Shown here piece after piece: positions 1 to 8,569 of a stretch of 64,000 nucleotides of DNA. This DNA is from Pacificibacter marinus. GTDB lineage: Bacteria; Pseudomonadota; Alphaproteobacteria; Rhodobacterales; Rhodobacteraceae. The stretch is taken from positions 241,674-305,673 of the forward strand of contig NZ_FNZV01000003.1 of assembly GCF_900109555.1 (NCBI RefSeq). Direction: 5' to 3'. Numbering within the stretch: position 1 is the first letter of the stretch; each line of letters begins with the position of its first letter. Below the pieces are notes generated by a model, which was not told the DNA's origin, did no database searches, and saw nothing but the letters and a program-made list of their open reading frames with translations. The translations under genes and the position numbers were made by a program.

Positions 1-206
1 ATGCGATGAGTTTTTAGTTCAATGGGTTTTGGCAGGGTCACATCGTCGGGCGCGAACAAGATCACCGATTTAAACCCCAATGACAGATGGTGGCGCACGC
101 AGGTGTCCACCTCAGTCGGGTCTTCGGCAAAAATGATCGCAATTGGCCCTTTGGCCAGCGCATCTTTGCCGTCTTTTAAAAAGGTTTCTAAGCTGTCAAA
201 GCGCAT
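1..206 (-). CDS. glycosyltransferase-family-2-like protein, N-terminal part only
   Basis: The minus strand is open from an ATG at 204-206 to the window edge, about 68 codons. A Shine-Dalgarno GGAG lies just upstream (minus strand). The translation begins MRFDSLETFLKDGKDALAKG and continues with IAIIFAEDPTEVDTCVRHH and FKSVILFAPDD. This resembles the start of a nucleotide-binding fold of a glycosyltransferase-like protein that often sits divergent from miaB in Rhodobacteraceae; that family link is from memory. The gene is divergent from miaB and truncated by the window. Function is uncertain; the existence of the gene is fairly secure. Confidence 0.55.
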   Translation of the reverse strand, partial: MRFDSLETFLKDGKDALAKGPIAIIFAEDPTEVDTCVRHHLSLGFKSVILFAPDDVTLPKPIELKTHR

Positions 207-441
207 GGGGTCTCCTGAACACTGCATTCAGTGTTTCTGTTCGTGATAAAAAAGCCATGAAGACCGGCAGATTGCAAGCGCTGTGGACACAATCTTGGTG
301 CAAGACTGGGGCAATCTGCCCCCTATTTCGCGCCTGCGCCGTTTATCGCCTGAGTTGGTTATGTGCTGTGGATTGCAAGCTGCTTTGGTATTGTGTAGCA
401 AGGCGCTTCAAAAGCACCCTTTCAACGCACGGAATTCTGGC

Positions 442-1803
442 ATGGCTGACACAAAGTCTGATACAAAAGCTGAAGTAAAAAAGCTGTTCGTTAAGACGTA
501 CGGCTGCCAAATGAACGTTTACGATTCCGAGCGTATGGTCGAGGCATTGGGTGGGTCTGGCTATGTCGAAGTGAGCAGCCCTGAAGAAGCTGATATGATT
601 TTGCTGAACACCTGTCACATCCGTGAAAAAGCGGCTGAAAAGGTGTATTCCGATCTGGGGCGTTTTAAAGATATCAAGCTGGCGAACCCGAATTTGAAGG
701 TTGGCGTGGCGGGCTGTGTTGCGCAGGCCGAGGGCGAAGAAATCATCCGCCGTCAGCCTATGGTCGATCTTGTTGTCGGCTCGCAAGCTTATCATCGTCT
801 GCCCGAACTTGAGGCAAAGGTGGGCAACGGCGTGACAGCTGTTGATACCGATTTCCCTGAAGTTGATAAATTCACTGCCATGCCCAATCGGCCCAAAGCG
901 CGGCGTGCGCCAGCGGCGTTTTTGACGGTGCAAGAAGGCTGTGACAAATTCTGTGCATTCTGTGTCGTGCCTTATACACGTGGCGCCGAAGTGTCACGCC
1001 CTGCCGACCGTGTCTTGCGTGAAGCGCAAGATCTTGTTGAGCGTGGTGTGCGCGAAATTACCCTTTTGGGCCAGAATGTTAATGCCTATCACGGGCAGGC
1101 CACCGGTGGTTCGAAAGACACGTGGGGCTTGGCGCAGCTCATCCGTAAATTGGCTGAAGTGGACGGATTGGAACGTATCCGGTTCACCACATCACACCCC
1201 AATGACATGGAAGACGATCTGATCGCAGCCCATGGCGACTGTGCGAAATTAATGCCCTATTTGCACCTGCCTGTGCAATCTGGGTCGAACAAAATTCTCA
1301 AAGCGATGAACCGCAAGCACACAGCTGAGCAATACATCGAACTGATGAAACGCATGCGCGCGGCGCGCCCTGATATGGCGCTGTCTGGTGATTTTATTGT
1401 CGGCTTCCCCGGTGAGACAGAACAAGATTTTGAAGACACCATGGCACTGGTGCGCGAAGTGAAATATGCATCAGCCTATTCTTTCAAATACTCACCGCGC
1501 CCTGGTACACCAGCGGCTGAAAAAGACGGCAAAATGGTCGACCACGCTGTGGCTATGGATCGTTTGCACCGTCTGCAGGCGTTGATTTCAGAGCAACAAT
1601 ATGCGTTTCAAGAAAGCATGGTTGGCCGCGATGTTTCTGTGTTGTTCGAGAAAAAAGGCCGCCAAGAGGGGCAGATGATCGGCAAGTCCGAATATCTTCA
1701 CGCGGTGCATGCCTCTGTTGAAGGTGTCAATATTGGTGACATCCGGCGCGTGAGAATCACCCAAAGCAAAACGAACTCGCTTGAAGGTCAATTGATTGAC
1801 TGA
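442..1803 (+). CDS. miaB: tRNA-2-methylthio-N6-dimethylallyladenosine synthase MiaB
   Basis: Radical-SAM methylthiotransferase that adds the 2-methylthio group to i6A37 of tRNAs reading UNN codons. The N-terminal UPF0004 domain shows its three cysteines in YGCQMN (Cys22), NTCHIREKA and VAGCVAQ, which bind the auxiliary Fe-S cluster. The radical-SAM signature is [16 protein letters not shown], followed by LLGQNVNAY and the typical SHPND and LPVQSGSN segments. A C-terminal TRAM domain ends the protein. Length is 453 aa, normal for the family. The frame is open further upstream, but MADTKSD at 442 is the first start close to the conserved domain, so I prefer it. It heads the block leading to phoH-ybeY-corC-lnt-metK. 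Confidence 0.96.
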   Translation: MADTKSDTKAEVKKLFVKTYGCQMNVYDSERMVEALGGSGYVEVSSPEEADMILLNTCHIREKAAEKVYSDLGRFKDIKLANPNLKVGVAGCVAQAEGEEIIRRQPMVDLVVGSQAYHRLPELEAKVGNGVTAVDTDFPEVDKFTAMPNRPKARRAPAAFLTVQEGCDKFCAFCVVPYTRGAEVSRPADRVLREAQDLVERGVREITLLGQNVNAYHGQATGGSKDTWGLAQLIRKLAEVDGLERIRFTTSHPNDMEDDLIAAHGDCAKLMPYLHLPVQSGSNKILKAMNRKHTAEQYIELMKRMRAARPDMALSGDFIVGFPGETEQDFEDTMALVREVKYASAYSFKYSPRPGTPAAEKDGKMVDHAVAMDRLHRLQALISEQQYAFQESMVGRDVSVLFEKKGRQEGQMIGKSEYLHAVHASVEGVNIGDIRRVRITQSKTNSLEGQLID

Positions 1804-2061
1804 TTTGTTATTTGGTAACGCCTGAGTCTAAATATAGGCCGCGCCATTTAAAAATATCCATGTGCTTTACGTTGCGTCGACAAAGCGGCAATATTTGCGG
1901 TATCGTTTTCAATATGGGCACAATATATGGTAATTTTTCTTCACAATGATGCGTAATTTGTTATGTATGCACCAAATTTGCGGGTACTACGCCGAAATGT
2001 TGATCTAGTCGATGCGTCGAGTGGGAAAGCCTGAAAAAGTTAATCAAAGGGGACTGAAGAC

Positions 2062-2625
2062 GTGACGAACGAACTTCTTTCTAAAGCACGAGCCACGCTT
2101 GCTGGCTCATTGGTTGCTGCTATGGCTTTTGCGGGCTCGGCGGCGCACGCGCAAACGATCTCTGGTGGCGAAAGCTATGAACCCACCATCTGGATCGATC
2201 CAGATGGGTGTGAGCACTGGGTGATGGATGATGGTATTGAGGGCTATATGGACCTTAAAGTTGACCGTCAGGGCATGCCCACGTGCCATCCCGTTCAAAC
2301 GTGTGCTGTGATGAATTCAGATCAGCTTTTCGGGACAGGACGGTCTGCTATTTCTGCGACAGGTCGCAAACATTTGGCTGACTTTTTTGCAACGGCAGGG
2401 GCGACAGCCTACACGATCATAGGTCACACAGACAGTCGTGGCTCTGATGAATACAACATGAAACTTAGCGCCAACCGTGCCAATACTGTTGCAGGAATCG
2501 CAAAGCAAGCTGGCGTGCGGGTTGCTGATGTGCGTGGCTACGGCGAGCGTATGCCAATCGCATCCAACGCAACGGCCGCTGGTATGCAAAAGAACCGCCG
2601 CGTCGAAATCATTTGTATCAAATAA
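2062..2625 (+). CDS. secreted OmpA-family peptidoglycan-binding protein
   Basis: GTG start with an AAGGGGA-type ribosome site upstream. Residues 1-30 form a Sec signal peptide ending at AAHAQ. Next is a small cysteine-containing segment, IWIDPDGCEHWVMDDGIEGY, then an OmpA C-terminal domain (about residues 85-187). That domain has the peptidoglycan-binding signature IIGHTDSRGSDEYNMKLSANRA and the closing NRRVEI. It probably anchors the envelope to peptidoglycan from the periplasm. Length is 187 aa. The next gene encodes a lipoprotein carrying the same IWIDP...C.HWI.DDG.EGY segment 11 bp downstream, so the two are probably co-expressed and functionally linked. Confidence 0.88.
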   Translation: MTNELLSKARATLAGSLVAAMAFAGSAAHAQTISGGESYEPTIWIDPDGCEHWVMDDGIEGYMDLKVDRQGMPTCHPVQTCAVMNSDQLFGTGRSAISATGRKHLADFFATAGATAYTIIGHTDSRGSDEYNMKLSANRANTVAGIAKQAGVRVADVRGYGERMPIASNATAAGMQKNRRVEIICIK

Positions 2626-2636
2626 GGAGCGAACGC

Positions 2637-2966
2637 ATGAAAGCTATTAAAGGCATTGCCATTCTGTCTGTCGCTGTTTCTTTGTCTGCCTGTGAAACTG
2701 GCCTAACTGAGCTCGCGAGTGGTAATAAGCGCGACAAAACAGTCGATCGGGGTTTTGACTCAAAGCATTTGTCCACGCTGCAAGCTGGAATTTGGATTGA
2801 TCCCATTGGGTGCGATCACTGGATTATTGACGATGGGGTTGAGGGCTATCTATCTCCTCGTGTTGATAAATACGGTAAGCCTGTGTGTTCTGGTTCGGCC
2901 GCGCCAAGCACAGCAATTGGTGATTTTAAAGAGGGCGGTTCAAGCCTTTTTGGTGACCCTGTCTAA
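2637..2966 (+). CDS. small lipoprotein with the same WIDP-GC-HW domain as its neighbour
   Basis: The ATG at 2637 follows an AAGGAG ribosome site. The 109-aa product starts with a lipoprotein signal; the lipobox LSAC is at about residues 17-20, so it is predicted to be lipidated at Cys20. Residues about 45-85 repeat the segment seen in the preceding OmpA protein (IWIDPIGCDHWIIDDGVEGY, then a conserved cysteine after KYGKPVC). The rest is low in recognisable features. The upstream gene ends 11 bp before, suggesting an operon closed by the terminator at 2988. Function is unknown. Confidence 0.82.
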   Translation: MKAIKGIAILSVAVSLSACETGLTELASGNKRDKTVDRGFDSKHLSTLQAGIWIDPIGCDHWIIDDGVEGYLSPRVDKYGKPVCSGSAAPSTAIGDFKEGGSSLFGDPV

Positions 2967-2987
2967 GCGCACCGATTGTACTATTCT

Positions 2988-3017
2988 AAAAGCCGCTCAG
3001 TTTTGGGCGGCTTTTTT
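2988..3017 (+). terminator. intrinsic terminator after the OmpA/lipoprotein pair
   Basis: A nine-base stem AAAAGCCGC / GCGGCTTTT with a short loop is followed by a T-run (TTTTTT). It sits 21 bp after the lipoprotein stop codon and is correctly placed to end the two-gene transcript. Confidence 0.9.
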
Positions 3018-3158
3018 GGTGGCGTAATGCTGTGCAAACTTGTGCGCAGGGTTGCGCCTATTTCTGCTTGCTGGTGGAATCTTGCGGATCACGTCTTGCG
3101 TCCGTCACAATCCCTTGGCACCCTCTACATATAGACATATGACGAGTCGGAGACACAT

Positions 3159-4202
3159 TTGGCCACCACCGAGCTTTCCCCCCCGCTGATGCAAGATAAC
3201 GGTCACGAAACTCTGTTAGAGTTTGATGACAATAGATCTCTTATAGATCTTTGCGGTGAATATGATCGTAACCTGGCACAGATTGAAACCAATCTTTCCG
3301 TACAAATTGTGCGACGCGGAAATATTTTGGCTGTGATGGGCGATGTTGAACCTCGCGCACTGGCATGTTCGACGTTAACCGAATTGTATCTCAAGCTGGA
3401 TGCGGGGCGCGACATCGACGAGGGCGAAATTGCTGGCACCATTCGCATGGGAAAAAGCGTTAAAGGTCGAAGCAGCAAAGCCGAAGCACGTCGCGGTGAT
3501 GGCGCTTTCCCTGCGGATCAAATCGAAATGTTCAAAGGCTCAGGCTCTGAAATCAAGACCCGTAAAAAAACCATCGAGCCGCGCACTGAGGCACAAAAGG
3601 CGTATGTGGAGAGTCTGTTCAAAAGCGAGTTGGCCTTTGGCATCGGGCCTGCTGGTACGGGCAAAACATACCTCGCGGTAGCTGTGGGGGTGAACATGTT
3701 CATCAACGGGCATGTCGATAAGATTATCTTATCGCGCCCTGCTGTGGAAGCGGGCGAGCGTTTGGGTTTTTTGCCCGGTGATATGGGGGAAAAAGTCGAT
3801 CCCTATATGCAACCGCTTTACGATGCTTTGAATGACTTTTTGCCAGCCAAACTGGTGAGCAAGCTCAAAGAAGAAAAAACCATCGAAATTGCACCTTTGG
3901 CATTTATGCGTGGGCGCACACTTAGTCGCGCTTTTGTGGTGTTGGACGAGGCGCAAAACGCCACAACCATGCAGATGAAGATGTTTTTAACCCGCTTGGG
4001 CGAAGGCTCGCGCATGGTGATCACTGGCGATCGCACTCAAATCGATTTGCCGCGCGGCGTGCCATCGGGTCTGCGTGATGCCGAACGGATTTTGGCGGGT
4101 GTTAAAAACGTGGACTTTAATTATTTCACCTCAAAAGATGTTGTGCGTCATGCGCTTGTGGCCGCCATCATTGAAGCCTATGAGGCTGACGAGGCCAAGT
4201 GA
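3159..4202 (+). CDS. phoH: PhoH-family ATPase
   Basis: P-loop ATPase of the PhoH/YbeZ type, thought to act with YbeY in rRNA and ribosome quality functions. An N-terminal segment (residues 1-110) precedes the ATPase domain. Walker A is FGIGPAGTGKTYLAVA, Walker B is VVLDEAQNAT, and the sensor region is RMVITGDRTQIDLPRG. Length is 347 aa. The start used is TTG at 3159, preceded by CGGAGA; the first in-frame ATG (3189) would remove ten residues and remains possible. ybeY follows after 71 bp, the usual pairing. Confidence 0.94.
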   Translation: MATTELSPPLMQDNGHETLLEFDDNRSLIDLCGEYDRNLAQIETNLSVQIVRRGNILAVMGDVEPRALACSTLTELYLKLDAGRDIDEGEIAGTIRMGKSVKGRSSKAEARRGDGAFPADQIEMFKGSGSEIKTRKKTIEPRTEAQKAYVESLFKSELAFGIGPAGTGKTYLAVAVGVNMFINGHVDKIILSRPAVEAGERLGFLPGDMGEKVDPYMQPLYDALNDFLPAKLVSKLKEEKTIEIAPLAFMRGRTLSRAFVVLDEAQNATTMQMKMFLTRLGEGSRMVITGDRTQIDLPRGVPSGLRDAERILAGVKNVDFNYFTSKDVVRHALVAAIIEAYEADEAK

Positions 4203-4273
4203 GGGCATCTGCCTTTTCGTGTGCCTTGTATGTTTGGTGCGATTTTGAGTTTTGAAAGCGGGCGTTGAGCGCG

Positions 4274-4765
4274 ATGCAAATTGACATTGATATTACGGAC
4301 CCGCGGTGGGCTAACCTTGGGTTGGCGGCTATTGCCGAGACCGCGATGGGGGCTGTTCTGGGGCGACTTGGCCTTGATGCGGATGACTGCGAAGTTTCCA
4401 TTCTTGGGTGTGATGACACTCGGATCAAAGAGTTGAACGCCGATTTTCGCGAAAAAGACAAAGCCACTAATGTGCTGTCATGGCCGGCTGAGGAACGTGG
4501 TGCAGGTGAGGGTCAAGTGCCCGATCTGCCCGCGCCGGATGTGTTCGGCGCAATTGAGCTTGGCGATATCGCTATATCTTACGACACTTGCGCGACCGAA
4601 GCCGCCGCGGCACTAAAGCCATTAGAGCATCATGTGACCCATTTGGTTATTCATGGTTTGTTACATTTGCTTGGATATGATCACATAAATGATGCAGATG
4701 CGGCGTTAATGGAAGCGCTTGAAACAGAACTACTTGAAACTATGGGTATCCCTGACCCATATTAA
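4274..4765 (+). CDS. ybeY: endoribonuclease YbeY (16S rRNA maturation)
   Basis: Zinc-dependent endoribonuclease involved in 16S rRNA 3'-end processing and 70S quality control. The diagnostic metal-binding motif HLVIHGLLHLLGYDH gives three histidines in the H-x3-H-x5-H spacing. The upstream region carries NADFREKDKATNVLSWP, a typical YbeY segment. Length is 163 aa from the ATG at 4274; a TTG at 4265 in the same frame would add three residues. It lies between phoH and corC, the standard alphaproteobacterial order. Confidence 0.95.
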   Translation: MQIDIDITDPRWANLGLAAIAETAMGAVLGRLGLDADDCEVSILGCDDTRIKELNADFREKDKATNVLSWPAEERGAGEGQVPDLPAPDVFGAIELGDIAISYDTCATEAAAALKPLEHHVTHLVIHGLLHLLGYDHINDADAALMEALETELLETMGIPDPY

Positions 4766-4806
4766 GGGTCTTAGCCGCATTTCGGCTGTAAATTTGGAAA
4801 GGACGC

Positions 4807-5793
4807 ATGGGCGACACCGAGCCTGGGTCTTCTACGGCAGCGCAAAGCGCGCGCCCAGACCCCAAGAGAGCCTCAGATATGAGCCTCTCCCCGAACGACA
4901 CGAGCCACGGCTCTGAGAAAACTGCCTCCAAACCGAGCTGGTTTGCACGCGCGTTTTCTGTTTTCTCACCGCAAATGCCTGCGGTCACGCCTGTGATCGG
5001 CACCCCAGAACCCAGCGTTCCTGTTGAACGCCCTGGCATGATGAACCTGCGATCTATGCGGGTTGATGATGTGGCTGTGCCCAAAGCTGAAATCACGGCT
5101 GTGCCAGCAGACATTGAAAAAGACGATTTGGTTAAAGTGTTCCGTGAAAGCGGCAACACACGGCTGCCTGTTTACAACGGCACGCTGGACACACCTATCG
5201 GGCTTATTCACCTCAAAGATTTCGCGCTTCATCACGGGTTCAACGCCAAAGGCGAGCCATTCAATCTTGAAAAAATGCTACGCCCTTTGATCTTTGCGCC
5301 GCCCTCAATGCCCATCGGGGTGCTTTTGACCAAAATGCAAACTGACCGTATGCACATGGCTTTGGTTATTGATGAATACGGCGGCGTTGATGGTTTGGTG
5401 ACGCTCGAAGATTTGGTCGAGCAAGTGATCGGCGAGATCGAAGATGAACACGACATCGAAGAAGACGTGTTTTGGACTCTTGTCGAAGATGGCATTTACA
5501 TTGCCCAAGCGCGCACGCCGTTGGATGATTTCGAAGACGAAATTGGTCTGCGCCTCACGCCTGATGATGCCGACGAAGAAATCGAAACGCTTGGCGGGCT
5601 TGTATTCTTGCTCACGGGGCGGGTGCCAGTGCGTGGCGAAGTGATCCCGCATCCCTCGGGTGCTGAATTCGAAATCATCGATGCCGATCCGCGTCGTATC
5701 AAACGCATTCGCGTGCGTTTGCCCAATGCCGCACGCGCCCCCAAAACGTTGATGGGCGCATTGTCGTCTGCCATTGAAACGGCTTCGGCCTAA
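4807..5793 (+). CDS. corC: CorC/HlyC-type CBS-domain protein
   Basis: Cytosolic CBS-pair protein of the hemolysin C/CorC family, linked to divalent cation (Mg/Co) homeostasis. After a poorly conserved N-terminus of about 75 residues come MRVDDVAVPKAEI, two CBS motifs (TRLPVYNGTLDTPIGLIHLKD and LVIDEYGGVDGLVTLEDL with VEQVIGEIEDEHD), and a C-terminal CorC_HlyC domain (about residues 230-310, ETLGGLVFLLTGRVPVRGE). Length is 328 aa. The ATG is preceded by GGAAAGGA. lnt starts 2 bp after its stop. Confidence 0.93.
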   Translation: MGDTEPGSSTAAQSARPDPKRASDMSLSPNDTSHGSEKTASKPSWFARAFSVFSPQMPAVTPVIGTPEPSVPVERPGMMNLRSMRVDDVAVPKAEITAVPADIEKDDLVKVFRESGNTRLPVYNGTLDTPIGLIHLKDFALHHGFNAKGEPFNLEKMLRPLIFAPPSMPIGVLLTKMQTDRMHMALVIDEYGGVDGLVTLEDLVEQVIGEIEDEHDIEEDVFWTLVEDGIYIAQARTPLDDFEDEIGLRLTPDDADEEIETLGGLVFLLTGRVPVRGEVIPHPSGAEFEIIDADPRRIKRIRVRLPNAARAPKTLMGALSSAIETASA

Positions 5794-5795
5794 CG

Positions 5796-7295
5796 ATGTA
5801 TACGGTGCAGCGTTTCAAGGCTGTCATGTGTAAACCGCAGATGCGTGCGTTTATCGCGGGTATTATATGTGCCTTTGGCCAAGCACCGTGGCAATCTACG
5901 GTCTTGGCAGTGCTTGGATATGCTGTGGCGGCTGTGCTTTGGGCGCAGTCGTCCAGCCCGCGCAATGCGGCTCATGTAGGTTGGTTTTTCGGGCTCGGCA
6001 CGTTTTTAATTTCTGTGTCATGGCTGGCAGAACCGTTCTTGGTCGAACCCGAACGCCATGCATGGATGATCCCCTTTGCCTTGGCTGGCATGGCGGGTGG
6101 TTTGGCTCTATTTTGGGCCTTGGCCTTTTATCTGTCCAAGCGGGTGAGGACGGGCCTTTGGGGGCTCGTGGCCTTTTGGGGGCTCGCTGAATTGGCGCGC
6201 GGTTATGTTTTAACGGGCTTTCCTTGGGCTTTGCCCGCCTATATTTGGCTCGATACTCCTGTGGCACAGATCGCGTCCTACATTGGGCCATATGGCCTGA
6301 CGGCAATGACCTTTGGTTTGGCTGCCCTGTGCGCGCGGGCTTACCTGAAAAAAAGCTATGTGGCCGCTGCGTGGCCGATTGTTTATGTCTGCGCTATGGT
6401 CGGCAGCGGTGCATTTATCTTTGCGCAACCTTTGCCTGCAGACACTGACCACACCTTGCGCATCGTACAACCCAATGCTGCACAGCATCTCAAGTGGGAT
6501 CCTGCGTATATTCCGATCTTTTTTGAGCGCGCGCTTGATTTGTCTGCGCCCGAGGGGGCGGATTTAGTGATCTGGCCAGAAACCTCAGTCGCAGCACCGC
6601 TGTATGCCGCTCAGCCATATCTTGAACAAATAGCAACCCGTTCAGCGCCAGTTCAAACTGTGGTCGGGTTGCAGCGCGTAGAAGGGTATCGTGGCTACAA
6701 TTCGGCTGCCGTTATTGGCACTGGCGGCGCGGTGACGCAGATATATGACAAGCGCCATTTGGTGCCGTTTGGTGAATATATGCCCTTGCCAAACATCATG
6801 AACGCACTTGGTTTACGCAGTTTTACGGCGCAAGAAGGATACGGGTTTTCAGCAGGAACAGAGGCAGCACTGTTTGATTTTGGCCCATTGGGCAAAGCGC
6901 TGCCCTTAATTTGTTACGAGGCGATTTTTCCCCGCGACACCCGCAGTGAAACCCGCCCCGATTGGCTTTTACAGATCACCAATGACGCATGGTTTGGCAA
7001 GCTGTCTGGCCCGCAGCAAAGTCTGGCCCAAGCGCGGTTCCGCGCGATTGAATTGGGCCTGCCGATGGTGCGTGCGGCCAATACGGGCGTATCTGCTATC
7101 ACAGATGCGCGCGGCACTGTGCGCGCGTTTATTCCTTTGGGCCAAGCGGGTGCTCTCAACGCTATTTTGCCGTCTGCCTTGCCACCCACGCTCTACGCTC
7201 GTTTGGGCGAACGCGGTGTTTTCGGTTTCTTAATCTTTGTTGCTGTATGTGCATGGTTGCTGCCCCTTAGGCGCATATTCCGAAAAACCGTTTGA
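5796..7295 (+). CDS. lnt: apolipoprotein N-acyltransferase
   Basis: Inner-membrane enzyme that N-acylates the lipid-modified cysteine of lipoproteins. The N-terminal half (about residues 1-210) holds several hydrophobic helices. The C-terminal half is a carbon-nitrogen hydrolase domain with the catalytic triad segments WPETSVAAP (Glu), YDKRHLVPFGEY (Lys) and LICYEAIFP (Cys). A last transmembrane helix closes the protein (FGFLIFVAVCAWLLP). Length is 499 aa, normal. It starts 2 bp after corC and is translationally linked to it. Confidence 0.95.
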   Translation: MYTVQRFKAVMCKPQMRAFIAGIICAFGQAPWQSTVLAVLGYAVAAVLWAQSSSPRNAAHVGWFFGLGTFLISVSWLAEPFLVEPERHAWMIPFALAGMAGGLALFWALAFYLSKRVRTGLWGLVAFWGLAELARGYVLTGFPWALPAYIWLDTPVAQIASYIGPYGLTAMTFGLAALCARAYLKKSYVAAAWPIVYVCAMVGSGAFIFAQPLPADTDHTLRIVQPNAAQHLKWDPAYIPIFFERALDLSAPEGADLVIWPETSVAAPLYAAQPYLEQIATRSAPVQTVVGLQRVEGYRGYNSAAVIGTGGAVTQIYDKRHLVPFGEYMPLPNIMNALGLRSFTAQEGYGFSAGTEAALFDFGPLGKALPLICYEAIFPRDTRSETRPDWLLQITNDAWFGKLSGPQQSLAQARFRAIELGLPMVRAANTGVSAITDARGTVRAFIPLGQAGALNAILPSALPPTLYARLGERGVFGFLIFVAVCAWLLPLRRIFRKTV

Positions 7296-7337
7296 CCCTG
7301 ACAAGACCGAGCTATATCGCAACTGGACATCGGCCCA

Positions 7338-7384
7338 ACACAACGGCTTCCTGACGTGATGGGCGACATAAAACTGGAGCACCA
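7338..7384 (+). promoter_or_regulatory. SAM/SAH-type riboswitch upstream of metK
   Basis: The leader holds the short conserved core CACAACGGCTTCCTGACGTG, and after a spacer TGGAGCA at 7375-7381. This is the signature of the SAM/SAH riboswitch class known upstream of metK in Rhodobacterales. The second conserved strand contains the GGAG ribosome site 8 bp before the metK ATG, so ligand binding would hide it and stop translation. The element appears intact although the gene it controls is destroyed at its 3' end. Identification is by recalled consensus, not a covariance search. Confidence 0.82.
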
Positions 7385-7387
7385 CCC

Positions 7388-8569
7388 ATGTCTCGTAAAA
7401 ATTATATTTTCACTTCGGAATCTGTTTCCGAAGGCCATCCCGATAAAGTGTGTGATCGCATTTCTGATGCTGTTCTGGATGCATTCCTAACCGAAGAACC
7501 CGAAGCGCGGGTTGCAGCAGAAACGTTTGCCACCACCGACCGCGTTGTTATTGGCGGCGAAGTTGGCCTGTCTGACCCCGAAAAACTCAAAGAGTATATG
7601 GGTAAGATTGATGGCATTGTGCGCGATTGCGTGCGTGACATTGGCTATGAACAAGAGAAGTTCCATTGGAACACGCTCCAAGTGTCGAATTATCTGCATG
7701 AACAATCTGCGCATATCGCTCAAGGCGTTGATGCGTCTGGCGACAAAGATGAGGGCGCTGGCGATCAGGGCATCATGTTTGGCTATGCCACGCGCGAGAC
7801 TGACGCGTTGATGCCTGCACCTGTGCACTACGCCCATGCCATTTTGCGCCGTTTGGCCGAAGTGCGCAAAGATGGCACAGAACCACGCCTTGGCCCAGAT
7901 GCGAAATCTCAGCTTTCTGTACAATACCGTGACGGCAAACCTGTTGGTATTTCGTCCTTGGTTTTATCCACGCAGCATCTTGATGAGACAATGACTTCTG
8001 CGGACGTTCGCGATCTAATTACGCCATATATTCTGGATGTCCTGCCCGAAGGTTGGATCACGCCAGACACCATTTGGCACGTGAACCCGACTGGTAAATT
8101 CGTGATCGGTGGCCCCGATGGGGATGCCGGATTGACGGGCCGTAAAATTATCGTCGACACTTACGGTGGTGCGGCCCCACATGGTGGCGGCGCCTTTTCG
8201 GGCAAAGACCCAACCAAAGTGGACCGCTCGGCGGCTTACGCAGCACGGTATTTGGCGAAAAACGTCGTAGCGAACGGACTAACGGAAAGCGCAACCATGA
8301 AACGAGCCTAAAAAACCAGCGTGCCCAAGCCGCGGCCGACAAAAGCGGACCTGAAGCAAACAGCCAAAACCAAGACACAGCGCAGCAAAGCGGCAAAAGC
8401 CAAAACCAACGATAGAACCCCGAGCGGCATGCGCACCAAACGCGATCCGAACAAACCGAAACACACAAAAACAAAAGCGTACGGACAAATAGCGAGCCCA
8501 ACAGACACCAACGCAGCAAATTCAAGCGAACCCACACAACTGCCCCAAGATGCAAGCAAAACTAACCAA
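7388..8569 (+). pseudogene. metK: S-adenosylmethionine synthetase, 3' quarter hypermutated
   Basis: Codons 1 to about 293 encode a normal MetK ([54 protein letters not shown]). From about 8,270 the same frame continues with heavy substitution and no indel. An in-frame TAA replaces the expected Tyr codon at 8309-8311. Family landmarks are still readable: DRTPSGMRT for DLTPRGIRT (codons 342-350), NKP (355-357), TKAYG for TAAYG (362-366) and SSEPTQL for SWEKTDL (379-385). The old stop at codon 394 is now CAA. Hand count: 14 T in the 300 bases 8281-8580. A truncated 307-aa product would lack the C-terminal domain and should be inactive. MetK is normally essential, so an intact copy is expected elsewhere if this sequence is real. 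Confidence 0.9.

Noticed and set aside
343..933. A 196-codon minus-strand open frame inside miaB
   Set aside because: It is antisense to a clear miaB reading frame and has no recognisable domain.
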